A stretch of DNA of 64,000 nucleotides from Elusimicrobiota bacterium. GTDB taxonomy: Bacteria; Elusimicrobiota; Elusimicrobia; UBA1565; UBA9628. The stretch covers positions 1 to 64,000 of the forward strand of contig JACPFR010000021.1 of assembly GCA_016182905.1 (NCBI GenBank). Reading direction: 5' to 3'. The position numbers and the translations under genes are program-made. Below, one piece after another: positions 35,334 to 43,418 of the stretch (position 1 is its first letter; each line of letters opens with the position of its first letter). Under the pieces are notes generated by a model. That model was not told where the DNA came from, did no database searches, and was given only the letters and a program-made list of their open reading frames with translations.

Positions 35334-35972
35334 ATGCTGACTTCCGTCGACCGGGACAGGGTGCGCGCGGCCGTCGCCGAGGCCGAGGCCGGGCTGACCG
35401 CCGAGATCGTCCCCTGCGTCTACGCGCAGAGCAGCCCTTACCCCGAGTCGATCTGGGGCGGCGCCGCCGCGGGCATGGGCCTCGCCGCCGGGGTCCTCCT
35501 GCTGGCCGACAGGATCCACCCGTTCTGGATGCCCCTGTCGCGGCTCATCCCGTGGGTCCCCGCGGCGGGCCTGCTCGGCGCCGCGCTCGGCCGCTGGTGC
35601 GGCCCCGTCAAGCGCGCGCTGATCGGAGCTGAGCGCATGGAGGCGTCCGTCGCGCGCCGCGCCAAGGAGGTCTTCTTCGACCGCGGCGTCGCGCGCACGG
35701 CCGGGCGCGACGGCGTGCTGATCTTCGCGAGCCTGCTCGAGCGCCGCGTCGTCGTGCTCGCCGACGAGGCCGTCCGCGCGCGGGTCCCCGCCGCCGCGTG
35801 GGACGCCGCGGTGGCCGCGATGACCGCCCGCGCCGCCGAAGGCCGTGTCGCCGACGGCCTGTGCGCCGCCGTCGAGAAAACGGCCGCGGCGATGAGGGAC
35901 GCGGGGTTCGCGGGCAAGCCGTCCTTCGGCAACGAGCTCGGCGACGACCCGCTCACGGGAGACGGGCATTGA
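35334..35972 (+). CDS. TPM-domain membrane protein
   Basis: 212 residues. It begins with RDRVRAAVAEAEAGLTAEIVPCVY, the TPM/DUF477-type opening. Two hydrophobic helices follow (AGMGLAAGVLLLADRI and WVPAAGLLGAALG), then the rest of a TPM domain (GVLIFASLLERRVVVLADEAV). TPM proteins are envelope proteins linked in some systems to membrane-protein quality control. Function here is unknown. It pairs with a second TPM gene whose TTG start overlaps its stop. Confidence 0.75.
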   Translation: MLTSVDRDRVRAAVAEAEAGLTAEIVPCVYAQSSPYPESIWGGAAAGMGLAAGVLLLADRIHPFWMPLSRLIPWVPAAGLLGAALGRWCGPVKRALIGAERMEASVARRAKEVFFDRGVARTAGRDGVLIFASLLERRVVVLADEAVRARVPAAAWDAAVAAMTARAAEGRVADGLCAAVEKTAAAMRDAGFAGKPSFGNELGDDPLTGDGH

Positions 35973-36886
35973 GCCGCGCGCTCCTCCTGCTGCTGGCGCT
36001 CGCCGCGCCCGCCGCCGCGCTCGAGGTCCCCTATCTGTCGGGCCGCGTCAACGACCGCGCCGGCCTGCTCTCCGCCTCGGCGAGCCAGGCCGTCGAGGCC
36101 AAGCTCAAGGATTTCGAGGCGCGCACCGGCCACCAGGTCGCCGTGCTCACTTTGAACTCGCTCGAAGGCGAGCCGCTCGAGGATTTCTCCCTCAAGGTCT
36201 CCCGCACCTGGGCGCTCGGCCGCAAGGGGCAGAACGACGGCGTCCTGTTCCTGATCTCGAAGAGCGACCGCAAGCTGCGCATCGAGGTCGGCCACGGCCT
36301 CGAAGGGAACATACCCGACGCGCTCGCGGGACGGATCATACAGAACGAGGTCGTGCCCCGCTTCCGCGCCGGCGACTTCGAGGGCGGAGTCGCCGCGGGG
36401 GTGGACGCGATCGTCGCCGCGGCGGAGGGCGCGTACTCACCGCCGCCGGCGCCGGGGGAAGACGGCGATCTCAACGGCATGGGGCTGCTCGAGAAGCTCG
36501 TGACGAGCGCCTTCGTCCTCGGCATGCTCGGCCTCTTCGAGGTCGTCGGCCTCGCCGCGCCCGGCGCGGGCTGGTTCCTCTATTTCTTCCTGATCCCCTT
36601 CTGGGCCGCGTTCCCGATGGGGATCTGGGGCGCCAAGATCGGCATGGGCTTCCTGATGACGCACCTGATCGGGTTCCCTTTCGTCAAATTCCTCCTTCCG
36701 CACACCTCGTTCGGCCGGAACTTCAGCCAGAAGGGCAACAAGGTCTACTACGGGAGCAGCGAGATCTTCACCATCGGCGGCGGCTCGGGGAGCTCCGGAG
36801 GAGGCTGGTCCTCGGGCGGAAGCTCCGGCGGCTTCTCGGGCGGCGGCGGCTCCTTCGGCGGAGGCGGCTCGTCGGGCAGCTGGTGA
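35969..36886 (+). CDS. YgcG/TPM-domain secreted membrane protein with glycine-rich tail
   Basis: 305 residues from TTG, overlapping the previous stop (TTGA). Signal peptide ALLLLLALAAPAAA, then a full TPM domain (about 20-165) with LSGRVNDRAGLLS, the HQVAVLTLNSLEG block and NDGVLFLISKSDRKLRIEVGHG. Hydrophobic helices lie near 175-240, and a Gly/Ser tail ends the protein (GGGSFGGGGSSGSW), the usual YgcG-type finish. This gene pair (membrane TPM plus secreted TPM) is common in bacteria. A terminator hairpin follows. Confidence 0.88.
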   Translation: MSRALLLLLALAAPAAALEVPYLSGRVNDRAGLLSASASQAVEAKLKDFEARTGHQVAVLTLNSLEGEPLEDFSLKVSRTWALGRKGQNDGVLFLISKSDRKLRIEVGHGLEGNIPDALAGRIIQNEVVPRFRAGDFEGGVAAGVDAIVAAAEGAYSPPPAPGEDGDLNGMGLLEKLVTSAFVLGMLGLFEVVGLAAPGAGWFLYFFLIPFWAAFPMGIWGAKIGMGFLMTHLIGFPFVKFLLPHTSFGRNFSQKGNKVYYGSSEIFTIGGGSGSSGGGWSSGGSSGGFSGGGGSFGGGGSSGSW

Positions 36887-36891
36887 AAGAA

Positions 36892-36915
36892 CAAGCCCCC
36901 CTTTCGGGGGGCTTG
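36892..36915. terminator. hairpin between convergent TPM and mtrB-like genes
   Basis: A perfect 10-bp stem (36892-36901 with 36906-36915) with a TTTC loop lies 5 bases after the TPM stop. T-rich bases follow only on the minus strand (TTCTTTC). Confidence 0.65.
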
Positions 36916-36959
36916 AGTACGGATCCATCCGCGAGCCTGGGAAAACCCGCGGAAGGAGA

Positions 36960-39395
36960 TCAGAACTTATAGGCCAGGTACGTTCCCACCATGTGCGCCG
37001 TGTAGTTGTAGTTGCTGGCGCCCGTGGCCACGTACTTGGTCGTGTTCTCGGGCGTGGTGCCCGACATGTACGCTCCCGTGTTCTGGAAGTCGTTGAGCAT
37101 GTACCAGGAGAAGAGGTAGTTCATGCCCACGGTCAGGTCCTTCATCAGCTCGTAGGAGCCCCCCGCCCGCACCTCGTGCGTCTTGTTCACGACGAGCGGC
37201 CACACCTGGGCCGCGCCGTTGGCGAGCTTCGTGCCGCTGTAGCCCATCGCGGAGGCCTCCGCGGCGTTCGGGTTGCTCGTGTCGAAGCGCATGCGGCTCT
37301 CGGAGTAGTCGTAGCCCGCGTTCAGGGTCAGCCTCTCCGGGATCGGCCGGATCTCCGCCGCGAACCCGATCGTATCCACGTTCTCGGTGATGTCCGTGTT
37401 CCAGTAGTTGAACGGGTTGAAGTTGTCGCCGCTGAGACTGTCGTCCAACCCGCTGCCCGCGACGTTGAAGGCGTCGTCCTTGGCCGCGTTCTGCGTGAGC
37501 CCCTTGCGGTGCTCCCGGCTGTAGTTCACGCTCAGTGAGACCTTGTCGGAGGCGTCATAGGTCACATCGACGCTCCCGATGAGGTTCTTCTGGCTCTTGA
37601 ACCCGAACCTCTCCGCCGCGCCGTAGTCGTCGTTCTGGTACTGCCCGGCGACGCCGAAGGACAGGGCGTCCGTGGGCGAGACGTCGGCGCGCAGGTCGGC
37701 CCGGTTGCGGATGCGGTCCGCCCAGTTGAAGTTGGCGAGGCCTACGGCTTCCGGGTTCGCGGCGGTCGCGCCGCGCTTGTAGTTCTTCACCGCGCGGTGG
37801 GCGTAGTGATACGCGCCGTGCAGCTTGGCCATCTCGACGGGATGGTAGACGAAGCCCGCGCCGGCCCCGACCTCGTCGGTGCTGTCGATGCGCTGCTGCT
37901 TGTGGTTGTAGCGGTCCCACATCGCGTCGGCCTCGACCGTCAACGGGTGCGCGACCTGATAATCGACGGCGAGCTTGGCGGTCTGGCGCGCGTAGGACGG
38001 CGTGTCGTTCCGGACGGCCGCGTTCTTGTCGTTCTTCACGGTCCGCCAGTAGGATTCGCCGAAGGCCGCGTAGCCCGGGAACAGGACGCTGTCGGATCTG
38101 TTCGAGTAGTCGTAGTAGCGGTACTTGAGCGACGCCCCGAGCTTCTCGGTCGGCTTCGTCGTCAGCGCGAGGCTGTTCGTGATCGTCCGGATCTCGCCGT
38201 TGAAGCGGGACACCGGCAAGGCCGCGGCGTCGGTCACGTTGGCCGGAGCGCCGCCGATCCCGGCGATCCCGCTGTTGAGCGTGTACGGCACCAGAAGCTC
38301 GTTCTGGTTGGTCATCCCGTAGCTCACGTTGCCCGTGAAGCGGCTGTGCATCGGCAGCTCCACCGAGCCGGAGAGCGAGACGTCATGGGACTGGTTCGAC
38401 GGCGCCAGCGACATCTGGCCGTTGACGAACCGGCCGCGGTCGTAGGCGTTGTTGTTGGTCACGCCGTCCGCCGCCTTGGCTCCGGAGTCGGTCGTGCGGA
38501 ACGGGTTGGACCAGGCGAACGAGCGGTAGCCGTTGTCGAAGTCCGTCAGCGTGTATTCCGCGTCGACGAGCCAGCCCTTCTTATAGACGCCGCCGCCCGC
38601 GTTGAAGGTCGTGGTGCGGTAGTTGATCGGCTCGGCCAGCTCCAGGCCGGTGACCACGAACTGGTCCTCGGTGTGCGCCAGCCCGGCCGCGCCCTGAGCG
38701 AATCGCTCGTAGGTCCCGGCCCCGATCGAGCGCGCGCCGTCGCGCCGCTCCTGGCTCACCTTCACCCACGTCTTGACGTCGGAGGTGACGTTGTAGCCCA
38801 TGCTCACGGCCGCGCGCTCGCGCTCGAGCTTGAAGCTCGTCGGGTCGCTGATCGACAGCAGGTTGCGGATGATCGCCTGCTGCGCGGCGTCCTCGCCGGT
38901 CGTGTCGGTCAGGGCCACGCCGCCGCGGTCCGCGCGCGTCTGCTCCGAGGCCTGCAGGGAGGTCTGCACCGCGTTGGCGATGCCCAGCCTGTTGGTGCCG
39001 GCGCCGTTGAGGATCAAGGTCCCGGTGTTGAAGTTGTGCGGAGTCCGGTCGAAGGACGCCGCGAAGCTCCACTTCCCGTGAACCCCGCTCTTGACGCCGT
39101 AGGACTCGTCGTCGCGCGTCGCGTTCTGGATCTTGAGGTCCAGGTAGTAGGGCTTGGTTTCGCTGTCCAGGCGCAGGCGCATGTCGTTGACCATGAAGCC
39201 GTTGCCGACGTCGCGATACTCGGAGAACTTGTCCTTCGAGCCGGACACGCTGGACGCCCGTCCTCCGATCTCGAAGTCGCCGGTGATGAGGGCCTTGGTC
39301 TCCGCGGTCTCCGCGGCCGCGGCCGGAGAACCGGCCGCCATGAACGCCAGGGAGAGGGACAGTCCCACTCGGATGATTCGGTGTGTTCTGATCAT
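36960..39395 (-). CDS. mtrB: MtrB/PioB-type outer-membrane porin of a decaheme conduit
   Basis: 811 residues. The signal peptide ends near Ala28. The mature protein is a large barrel of repeated amphipathic strands (MRLRLDSETKPYYLDLKIQNATRD, then YSFxxxFDRTPHNFNTGT-like segments) ending in HMVGTYLAYKF. The MtrB/PioB family forms a pore that holds a periplasmic decaheme cytochrome and lets electrons cross the outer membrane. I see no cysteine, so the N-terminal CXXC of Shewanella MtrB is absent. The partner cytochrome gene lies 25 bases upstream in the same operon. GGAG precedes the ATG. Confidence 0.88.
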   Translation of the reverse strand: MIRTHRIIRVGLSLSLAFMAAGSPAAAAETAETKALITGDFEIGGRASSVSGSKDKFSEYRDVGNGFMVNDMRLRLDSETKPYYLDLKIQNATRDDESYGVKSGVHGKWSFAASFDRTPHNFNTGTLILNGAGTNRLGIANAVQTSLQASEQTRADRGGVALTDTTGEDAAQQAIIRNLLSISDPTSFKLERERAAVSMGYNVTSDVKTWVKVSQERRDGARSIGAGTYERFAQGAAGLAHTEDQFVVTGLELAEPINYRTTTFNAGGGVYKKGWLVDAEYTLTDFDNGYRSFAWSNPFRTTDSGAKAADGVTNNNAYDRGRFVNGQMSLAPSNQSHDVSLSGSVELPMHSRFTGNVSYGMTNQNELLVPYTLNSGIAGIGGAPANVTDAAALPVSRFNGEIRTITNSLALTTKPTEKLGASLKYRYYDYSNRSDSVLFPGYAAFGESYWRTVKNDKNAAVRNDTPSYARQTAKLAVDYQVAHPLTVEADAMWDRYNHKQQRIDSTDEVGAGAGFVYHPVEMAKLHGAYHYAHRAVKNYKRGATAANPEAVGLANFNWADRIRNRADLRADVSPTDALSFGVAGQYQNDDYGAAERFGFKSQKNLIGSVDVTYDASDKVSLSVNYSREHRKGLTQNAAKDDAFNVAGSGLDDSLSGDNFNPFNYWNTDITENVDTIGFAAEIRPIPERLTLNAGYDYSESRMRFDTSNPNAAEASAMGYSGTKLANGAAQVWPLVVNKTHEVRAGGSYELMKDLTVGMNYLFSWYMLNDFQNTGAYMSGTTPENTTKYVATGASNYNYTAHMVGTYLAYKF

Positions 39396-39420
39396 ATATT
39401 CTCCAATTCGTTAGAGCGCG

Positions 39421-40326
39421 TCAGCGCTGAAGGACCGCGCCCGACGGGTGGTTCGAGCCGTGGACCATCGCATGGCAGTTCAAGCAGGAGCGGTTGGTCG
39501 CGTAGACGGACTTTTCGCTCAAGGTGCCCGACTGATGGCGTCCCTGCATGTGGCAGGACTGGCACAGGCGCGGGACCTTGACGGTCAGCATCTTGTTGTT
39601 GGAGGACCCGTGAGGCGAGTGGCAGGTCATGCAGTCTTCCTTGACCGGCGCGTGCTCCCACAGCATGGCGGCCTGCTTCTCCGTGTGGCACTCGTAGCAC
39701 TTGTCGTTGATCGACTTCGACGCGATCAGCTTCTCCGCCCGCGAGCCGTGGGCGTTGTGGCAGGAGGAGCACGTCATCTTCCCGGCGCCGCTCTTCGAGG
39801 TCGCGTCGCGCAGGGGATGCTTGGAGCGCTTGACCAGGTCGGCCTTCACGTCCTTGTGGCAGGTCGTGCACAGCTCCATCTCGGTCTTCTTCGACAGGAG
39901 CGTCTCGTTGCCGCCGTGGACCTTGTGGCAGGACACGCAGCTTTCGCCCTTGCCGGAGTGGGCGCTGCCCGCCCAGAACATCCGGTTGCGGTCGGCGGAG
40001 TGGCAGGTCAGGCAGGTCTCGGAGGCCTTCTCGGCGGCGGCCTTGCCGGGGTTGAAGATGTTCTTCCCGTCGCCGGCCGACGCGTGAGCGGCGCCGTCGC
40101 CGTGGCAGGTCTCGCAGGTCTTCTCGAAGGCGATGCCCTTGATCTTCTCGAGCCGCGCGCCGTGGGCGGTGCTCTTCAAGGTCGAGGCCTGCGCGTCGTG
40201 GCAGCTGGCGCAGGCGGGGGCGTCGGCCGCGCGCGCCGGCGCCTGGAAGAGCAAGGCCGCCATCGCGGCGAACGCCGTGACGACCAGGCCGGTCCGGCGT
40301 GTATGACCACTTCTTCGAGTATCCAT
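39421..40326 (-). CDS. mtrA: DmsE/MtrA-type decaheme c-type cytochrome
   Basis: 301 residues, close to MtrA and DmsE length. The signal peptide ends near QAPARAADAP. Ten heme motifs follow in order: CASCH, CETCH, CLTCH, CVSCH, CTTCH, CSSCH, CYECH, CMTCH, CQSCH and CLNCH. In the MtrAB/PioAB/MtoAB complexes this protein sits inside the porin and carries electrons between periplasm and cell surface. ATG at 40326 is chosen for AGAGGAG about 4 bases upstream and the signal peptide; the frame stays open upstream to 40482. Two sigma-54-like sites lie upstream, and mtrB follows. Confidence 0.93.
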   Translation of the reverse strand: MDTRRSGHTRRTGLVVTAFAAMAALLFQAPARAADAPACASCHDAQASTLKSTAHGARLEKIKGIAFEKTCETCHGDGAAHASAGDGKNIFNPGKAAAEKASETCLTCHSADRNRMFWAGSAHSGKGESCVSCHKVHGGNETLLSKKTEMELCTTCHKDVKADLVKRSKHPLRDATSKSGAGKMTCSSCHNAHGSRAEKLIASKSINDKCYECHTEKQAAMLWEHAPVKEDCMTCHSPHGSSNNKMLTVKVPRLCQSCHMQGRHQSGTLSEKSVYATNRSCLNCHAMVHGSNHPSGAVLQR

Positions 40327-40493
40327 TGGATCTCCTCTCATGTTCGTGCCGCGCCGGCTCAAGACCTCGTTTTCCAGCGCCCCTTCGGCTTCATCGAGCT
40401 TCCGGGCCAATCTTCGGATCATCTTTCGCGCAAGCTCCGGCTCATTCCAGAACCGTTCATCTTTTCGATATAGAACCTGCACGCATCACCTGT

Positions 40494-40509
40494 GGCAACA
40501 TTTCAGCCA
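40494..40509 (-). promoter_or_regulatory. sigma-54 promoter, proximal copy, for the mtrA-mtrB operon
   Basis: The minus strand reads TGGCTGAAATGTTGCC. It carries GG and GC with exactly 10 bases between, plus the TTGC core, as in the -24/-12 consensus TGGCACG-N4-TTGCW. The expected transcript start is near 40483, about 157 bases before the mtrA ATG. A sigma-54 activator gene lies immediately upstream. Confidence 0.75.
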
Positions 40510-40516
40510 ACCATAT

Positions 40517-40532
40517 CGCAACGTTTCAGCCA
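40517..40532 (-). promoter_or_regulatory. sigma-54 promoter-like site, distal copy
   Basis: The minus strand reads TGGCTGAAACGTTGCG, the same 15-base pattern as the proximal copy with one change in the core. The copies are 23 bases apart, about two helical turns. This could be a second start point, or a site that binds sigma-54 polymerase or another regulator. Confidence 0.55.
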
Positions 40533-40571
40533 CCCATTTTCCTCGACGGCGCGCTGGGGGGGCGTGAAAAA

Positions 40572-40607
40572 ACGCGCCGGGCAGGGAATATTTCCCGACC
40601 GGCGCGT
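40572..40607. terminator. strong bidirectional terminator between regulator and mtrA
   Basis: A 9-bp stem ACGCGCCGG/CCGGCGCGT (40572-40580 with 40599-40607) is extended by an inner GGGAA/TTCCC pair. T runs stand on both sides (TTTTTT on the minus strand, AATTTTT on the plus). It separates the regulator operon from mtrA, so mtrAB must have its own promoter. Confidence 0.85.
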
Positions 40608-40624
40608 AATTTTTCCCTGCCCGC

Positions 40625-41974
40625 TCAAGAAGCGGCCTCGTAATCCCGGAGCTTGTTGTAGAGCGTCTTGACGTCGATGCCGAGGCTGCGGGCCGCTTGG
40701 GTTTTATTGGCCCCCGTGGCCGCGAGGACCTTGAGGATATGGCAGCGCTCGACCTCCGCCAAAGACGAGTCCTTGGGGCGATTCCCGGAAGGGGAGCCGC
40801 CTTTCAGGCAGGAGGCGATGTCCGCGCCCCGGATCACCTCTCCCTCGGACAGGATCATCGCGCGCTCGACGATGTTCTCGAGCTCGCGGACGTTGCCGGG
40901 CCACGGATAATCCGTCAGGATGGCGAGCGCCTCCGGCGAGAGGCTCCGGCTGCGCGTGACGATGGTGGCGGCGCACTTCTTAAGGAAGTGCTCCGCGAGG
41001 CGCGGGATGTCCCCCCGGCGCTCCCGGAGCGGCGGCAGGCGGATGGTCACCACGTTGAGGCGGAAGAACAGGTCGTCGCGGAACTTGCCCTCCCGGATGG
41101 CCTTGGGCAGGTCGCGATGGGTGGCGCTGAGGATGCGGATGTCGGTCTTCATGTTCCGCGTGCCGCCCAGACGCCGGAACTCCCCGGAGTCGAGGAAGCG
41201 CAGGACCTTCGCCTGCACCCCCGGAGGCATGTCGCCGATCTCGTCGAGAAAAAGGCTCCCGCGGCTGGCCAGCTCCACGAGCCCCGGCTTCTGGCGGGAG
41301 GCGTCGGTGAAGGCGCCCTTCTCGTGGCCGAACAGCTCGCTCTCCAGAAGAGCGTCCTGGAAGGCGGCGCAGTTGAGCGCGAGGAAGGGCTCGTCCCGGC
41401 GGACGCTCTTCTGATGGATCATGCGGGCGATGATCTCCTTGCCCGTGCCGGTCTCGCCGGAGATCAGGACCGAGGAGGACGCGGTCGCCGCCCGCTCCGC
41501 CATGCGCAGGGCCTCCTGCACCCCGGGATCCTCCCCGACGAACAGGTCGAACTCCGACTCGCGGGAGAACCGGCGCTGCAGGACCTCGTGCTCGCGGCGC
41601 AGCTGGGTCTCCGCGAACGCGCGGTCGACGAGCAGGCACAGCTCGCCCAGGTCGTACGGCTTGGTCAGGTAGTCGTAGGCGCCCAGCTTCATCGACTCGA
41701 GCGCCGTCTCCACGGTGGCGTTGCCGGTCAGCATGATCACCCGCGCCAACGGATGCTCCTTGCGGATCTTCTCCAAGACCGCCACGCCGTTCTCGCCGGG
41801 AAGGGCGATGTCCAGAAGGACGACGTCCGAGGACTGCCGCGCCAGCGAGTCCAGGGCCCCTTTGCCCTCGCCGGCGTCCGAGACCTCGTAGCCTTTGCGC
41901 ACGAGCTCCTTCTTGAGGTAATGGCGGAGCTTCTCCTCGTCGTCGACGATCAGGACGCTCGCTTTTCTAGGCAT
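40625..41974 (-). CDS. sigma-54-dependent response regulator (NtrC family)
   Basis: 449 residues. Receiver domain with phospho-acceptor D55 (VVLLDIALPG); AAA+ domain with Walker A GETGTGKE (173-180), the sigma-54-contact loop at 220-225 reading GAFTDA instead of GAFTGA, and Walker B SLFLDEIGDMP; then a Fis-type helix-turn-helix (GANKTQAARSLGIDVKTLYNKL). It would activate sigma-54 promoters when phosphorylated by the adjacent kinase. It overlaps the kinase gene by 8 bases. Its likeliest target is the pair of sites upstream of mtrA, less than 140 bases from its own stop. Confidence 0.93.
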   Translation of the reverse strand: MPRKASVLIVDDEEKLRHYLKKELVRKGYEVSDAGEGKGALDSLARQSSDVVLLDIALPGENGVAVLEKIRKEHPLARVIMLTGNATVETALESMKLGAYDYLTKPYDLGELCLLVDRAFAETQLRREHEVLQRRFSRESEFDLFVGEDPGVQEALRMAERAATASSSVLISGETGTGKEIIARMIHQKSVRRDEPFLALNCAAFQDALLESELFGHEKGAFTDASRQKPGLVELASRGSLFLDEIGDMPPGVQAKVLRFLDSGEFRRLGGTRNMKTDIRILSATHRDLPKAIREGKFRDDLFFRLNVVTIRLPPLRERRGDIPRLAEHFLKKCAATIVTRSRSLSPEALAILTDYPWPGNVRELENIVERAMILSEGEVIRGADIASCLKGGSPSGNRPKDSSLAEVERCHILKVLAATGANKTQAARSLGIDVKTLYNKLRDYEAAS

Positions 41975-43418
41975 CGCCGGCGGCCTCTCTCCCGTCGAAC
42001 GGGATGGAAAAAGTGAAGGTGGCGCCCTGGCCGACGCGGCTCGCGACGTCCAGCCGCCCGCGATGGCTGTCGATGATCTTCTGGCAGATCGCCAAGCCGA
42101 GCCCCGTGCCTTTTCCCGCGGGCTTGGTGGTGAAGAAGGGCTCGAACACCTTGCGGAGATTCTCCGGCGGGATGCCGCTCCCGGAATCCGTCACCGACAC
42201 CGACGCGCGCTCCGCGCCGCGTTCGGCCCGGACGCGGACTTCCCCCCCGGGCGGATTGTGATCCACGGCGTTGATGAGGATGTTGAGCACGACCTGGCGG
42301 ATCTGATCGGCGTCGGCCTTCGCCGTCACGGGCTCCGCGGCCGGGTCGAAGACGATCGTCTGTCCCGCCTGCTTCGCGCGGTGGGCGACCAGGGGGATCG
42401 TGTGCGCGATGAGCTCGTTGAGGTCGACCTCGGCACGCCGCGGCTCCTTGTGGCGGGCGAAATCCAGCAGGCCGCCGGTGATCGTCTTGCAGCGGAAGAT
42501 CTCGTCGTTGACCGTCTTCAGGTACTCGGGGAACGCCTCGAAATCGGGATCGGCGAGGAGCGCGGGGCTCTTCGCCCGGTCGAGGAGGGCCTGAGTGCAG
42601 ACCGCCATCGTGTTGAGCGGGTTGTTGATCTCGTGGGACACGCAGCTGGCGAGCTCGCCGATGGCGGCCAGCTTTCCCGAGCGGATCAGGTCGGCCCGCG
42701 ACCGCTTGAGGTCGTCGATCATGACGTTCACCGCCCGAGCGACCCTCCCCACCTCGTCGCCCAGGTCGTCGTGGGCCCGGACGTCGAGGTTTCCCTCGCC
42801 GACCTGGCGGGCGACGTCGCCGAGATGCGAGAAGCGCCGCGCGAGCTGCGAGGTGAGCCGGTAGGCGATCCCGAGCCCCAAGCCCAGCATCAGCGCCGCG
42901 CCCGCGCCCCACCCCAGAACGACGAGCGCGATGCGCCGGCGCACCGACTGCTCGTTCATCCCCACGTGCACGGTCCCCAGCCTTCCGCCGAGCAGCGGGG
43001 TGGCGATGTCCTGGATGCGCCCCTCGTCCGTCGAGATCTGGCGCTTTTGCACGCCTCCCGGCGCCGGACCCGAAGGCACGGTGATCCGGGCCAGCCCTTT
43101 GGGCACGCCGGCGGAGAAGGTATGCGCCTGCATGTTCCCCGCGGGGCCGAGCACGTAGACGTAGCGCACGTCGTCGTAGCTGCTCAGGGTGTCGCGGAAT
43201 AATTGATGGAGCGCGAACTGATCGTCCGTCAGGATGGCGTCCTCGGCGGGGCCGACCAGGACCCGGGCGATGGTCACGCCGCGCCGCGTCAGCTCCTCCT
43301 TGAGCATGCGCGAGAGGCCGCGGTGGATGTTCCCCATGACGGTGATCCCGAACGCCAGGACCAAGGCGCCGACGCCCGTCATGATCTTGAGCTTGAGGCT
43401 GAGCCCCCGCACCTTCAT
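41967..43418 (-). CDS. membrane sensor histidine kinase
   Basis: 483 residues. Transmembrane helices at about 11-33 and 163-188 bracket a periplasmic sensor domain of about 130 residues (DDVRYVYVLGPAGNMQAHTF is visible, a dCache/PDC-like strand set). A HAMP domain, HisKA with H262 (CVSHEINNPLN) and an HATPase domain (NILINAVDHNP, DSGSGIPPENL, GKGTGLGLAI) follow. It starts within the stop of the binding-lipoprotein gene (ATGA) and overlaps the regulator by 8 bases, so the three products should be made together. Confidence 0.93.
   Translation of the reverse strand: MKVRGLSLKLKIMTGVGALVLAFGITVMGNIHRGLSRMLKEELTRRGVTIARVLVGPAEDAILTDDQFALHQLFRDTLSSYDDVRYVYVLGPAGNMQAHTFSAGVPKGLARITVPSGPAPGGVQKRQISTDEGRIQDIATPLLGGRLGTVHVGMNEQSVRRRIALVVLGWGAGAALMLGLGLGIAYRLTSQLARRFSHLGDVARQVGEGNLDVRAHDDLGDEVGRVARAVNVMIDDLKRSRADLIRSGKLAAIGELASCVSHEINNPLNTMAVCTQALLDRAKSPALLADPDFEAFPEYLKTVNDEIFRCKTITGGLLDFARHKEPRRAEVDLNELIAHTIPLVAHRAKQAGQTIVFDPAAEPVTAKADADQIRQVVLNILINAVDHNPPGGEVRVRAERGAERASVSVTDSGSGIPPENLRKVFEPFFTTKPAGKGTGLGLAICQKIIDSHRGRLDVASRVGQGATFTFSIPFDGREAAGDA

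Noticed and set aside
39901-40230. Repeated heme-motif DNA in the decaheme gene as a nucleotide repeat
   Set aside because: The repeats follow from the CXXCH codons of the protein, are unevenly spaced and vary between motifs.
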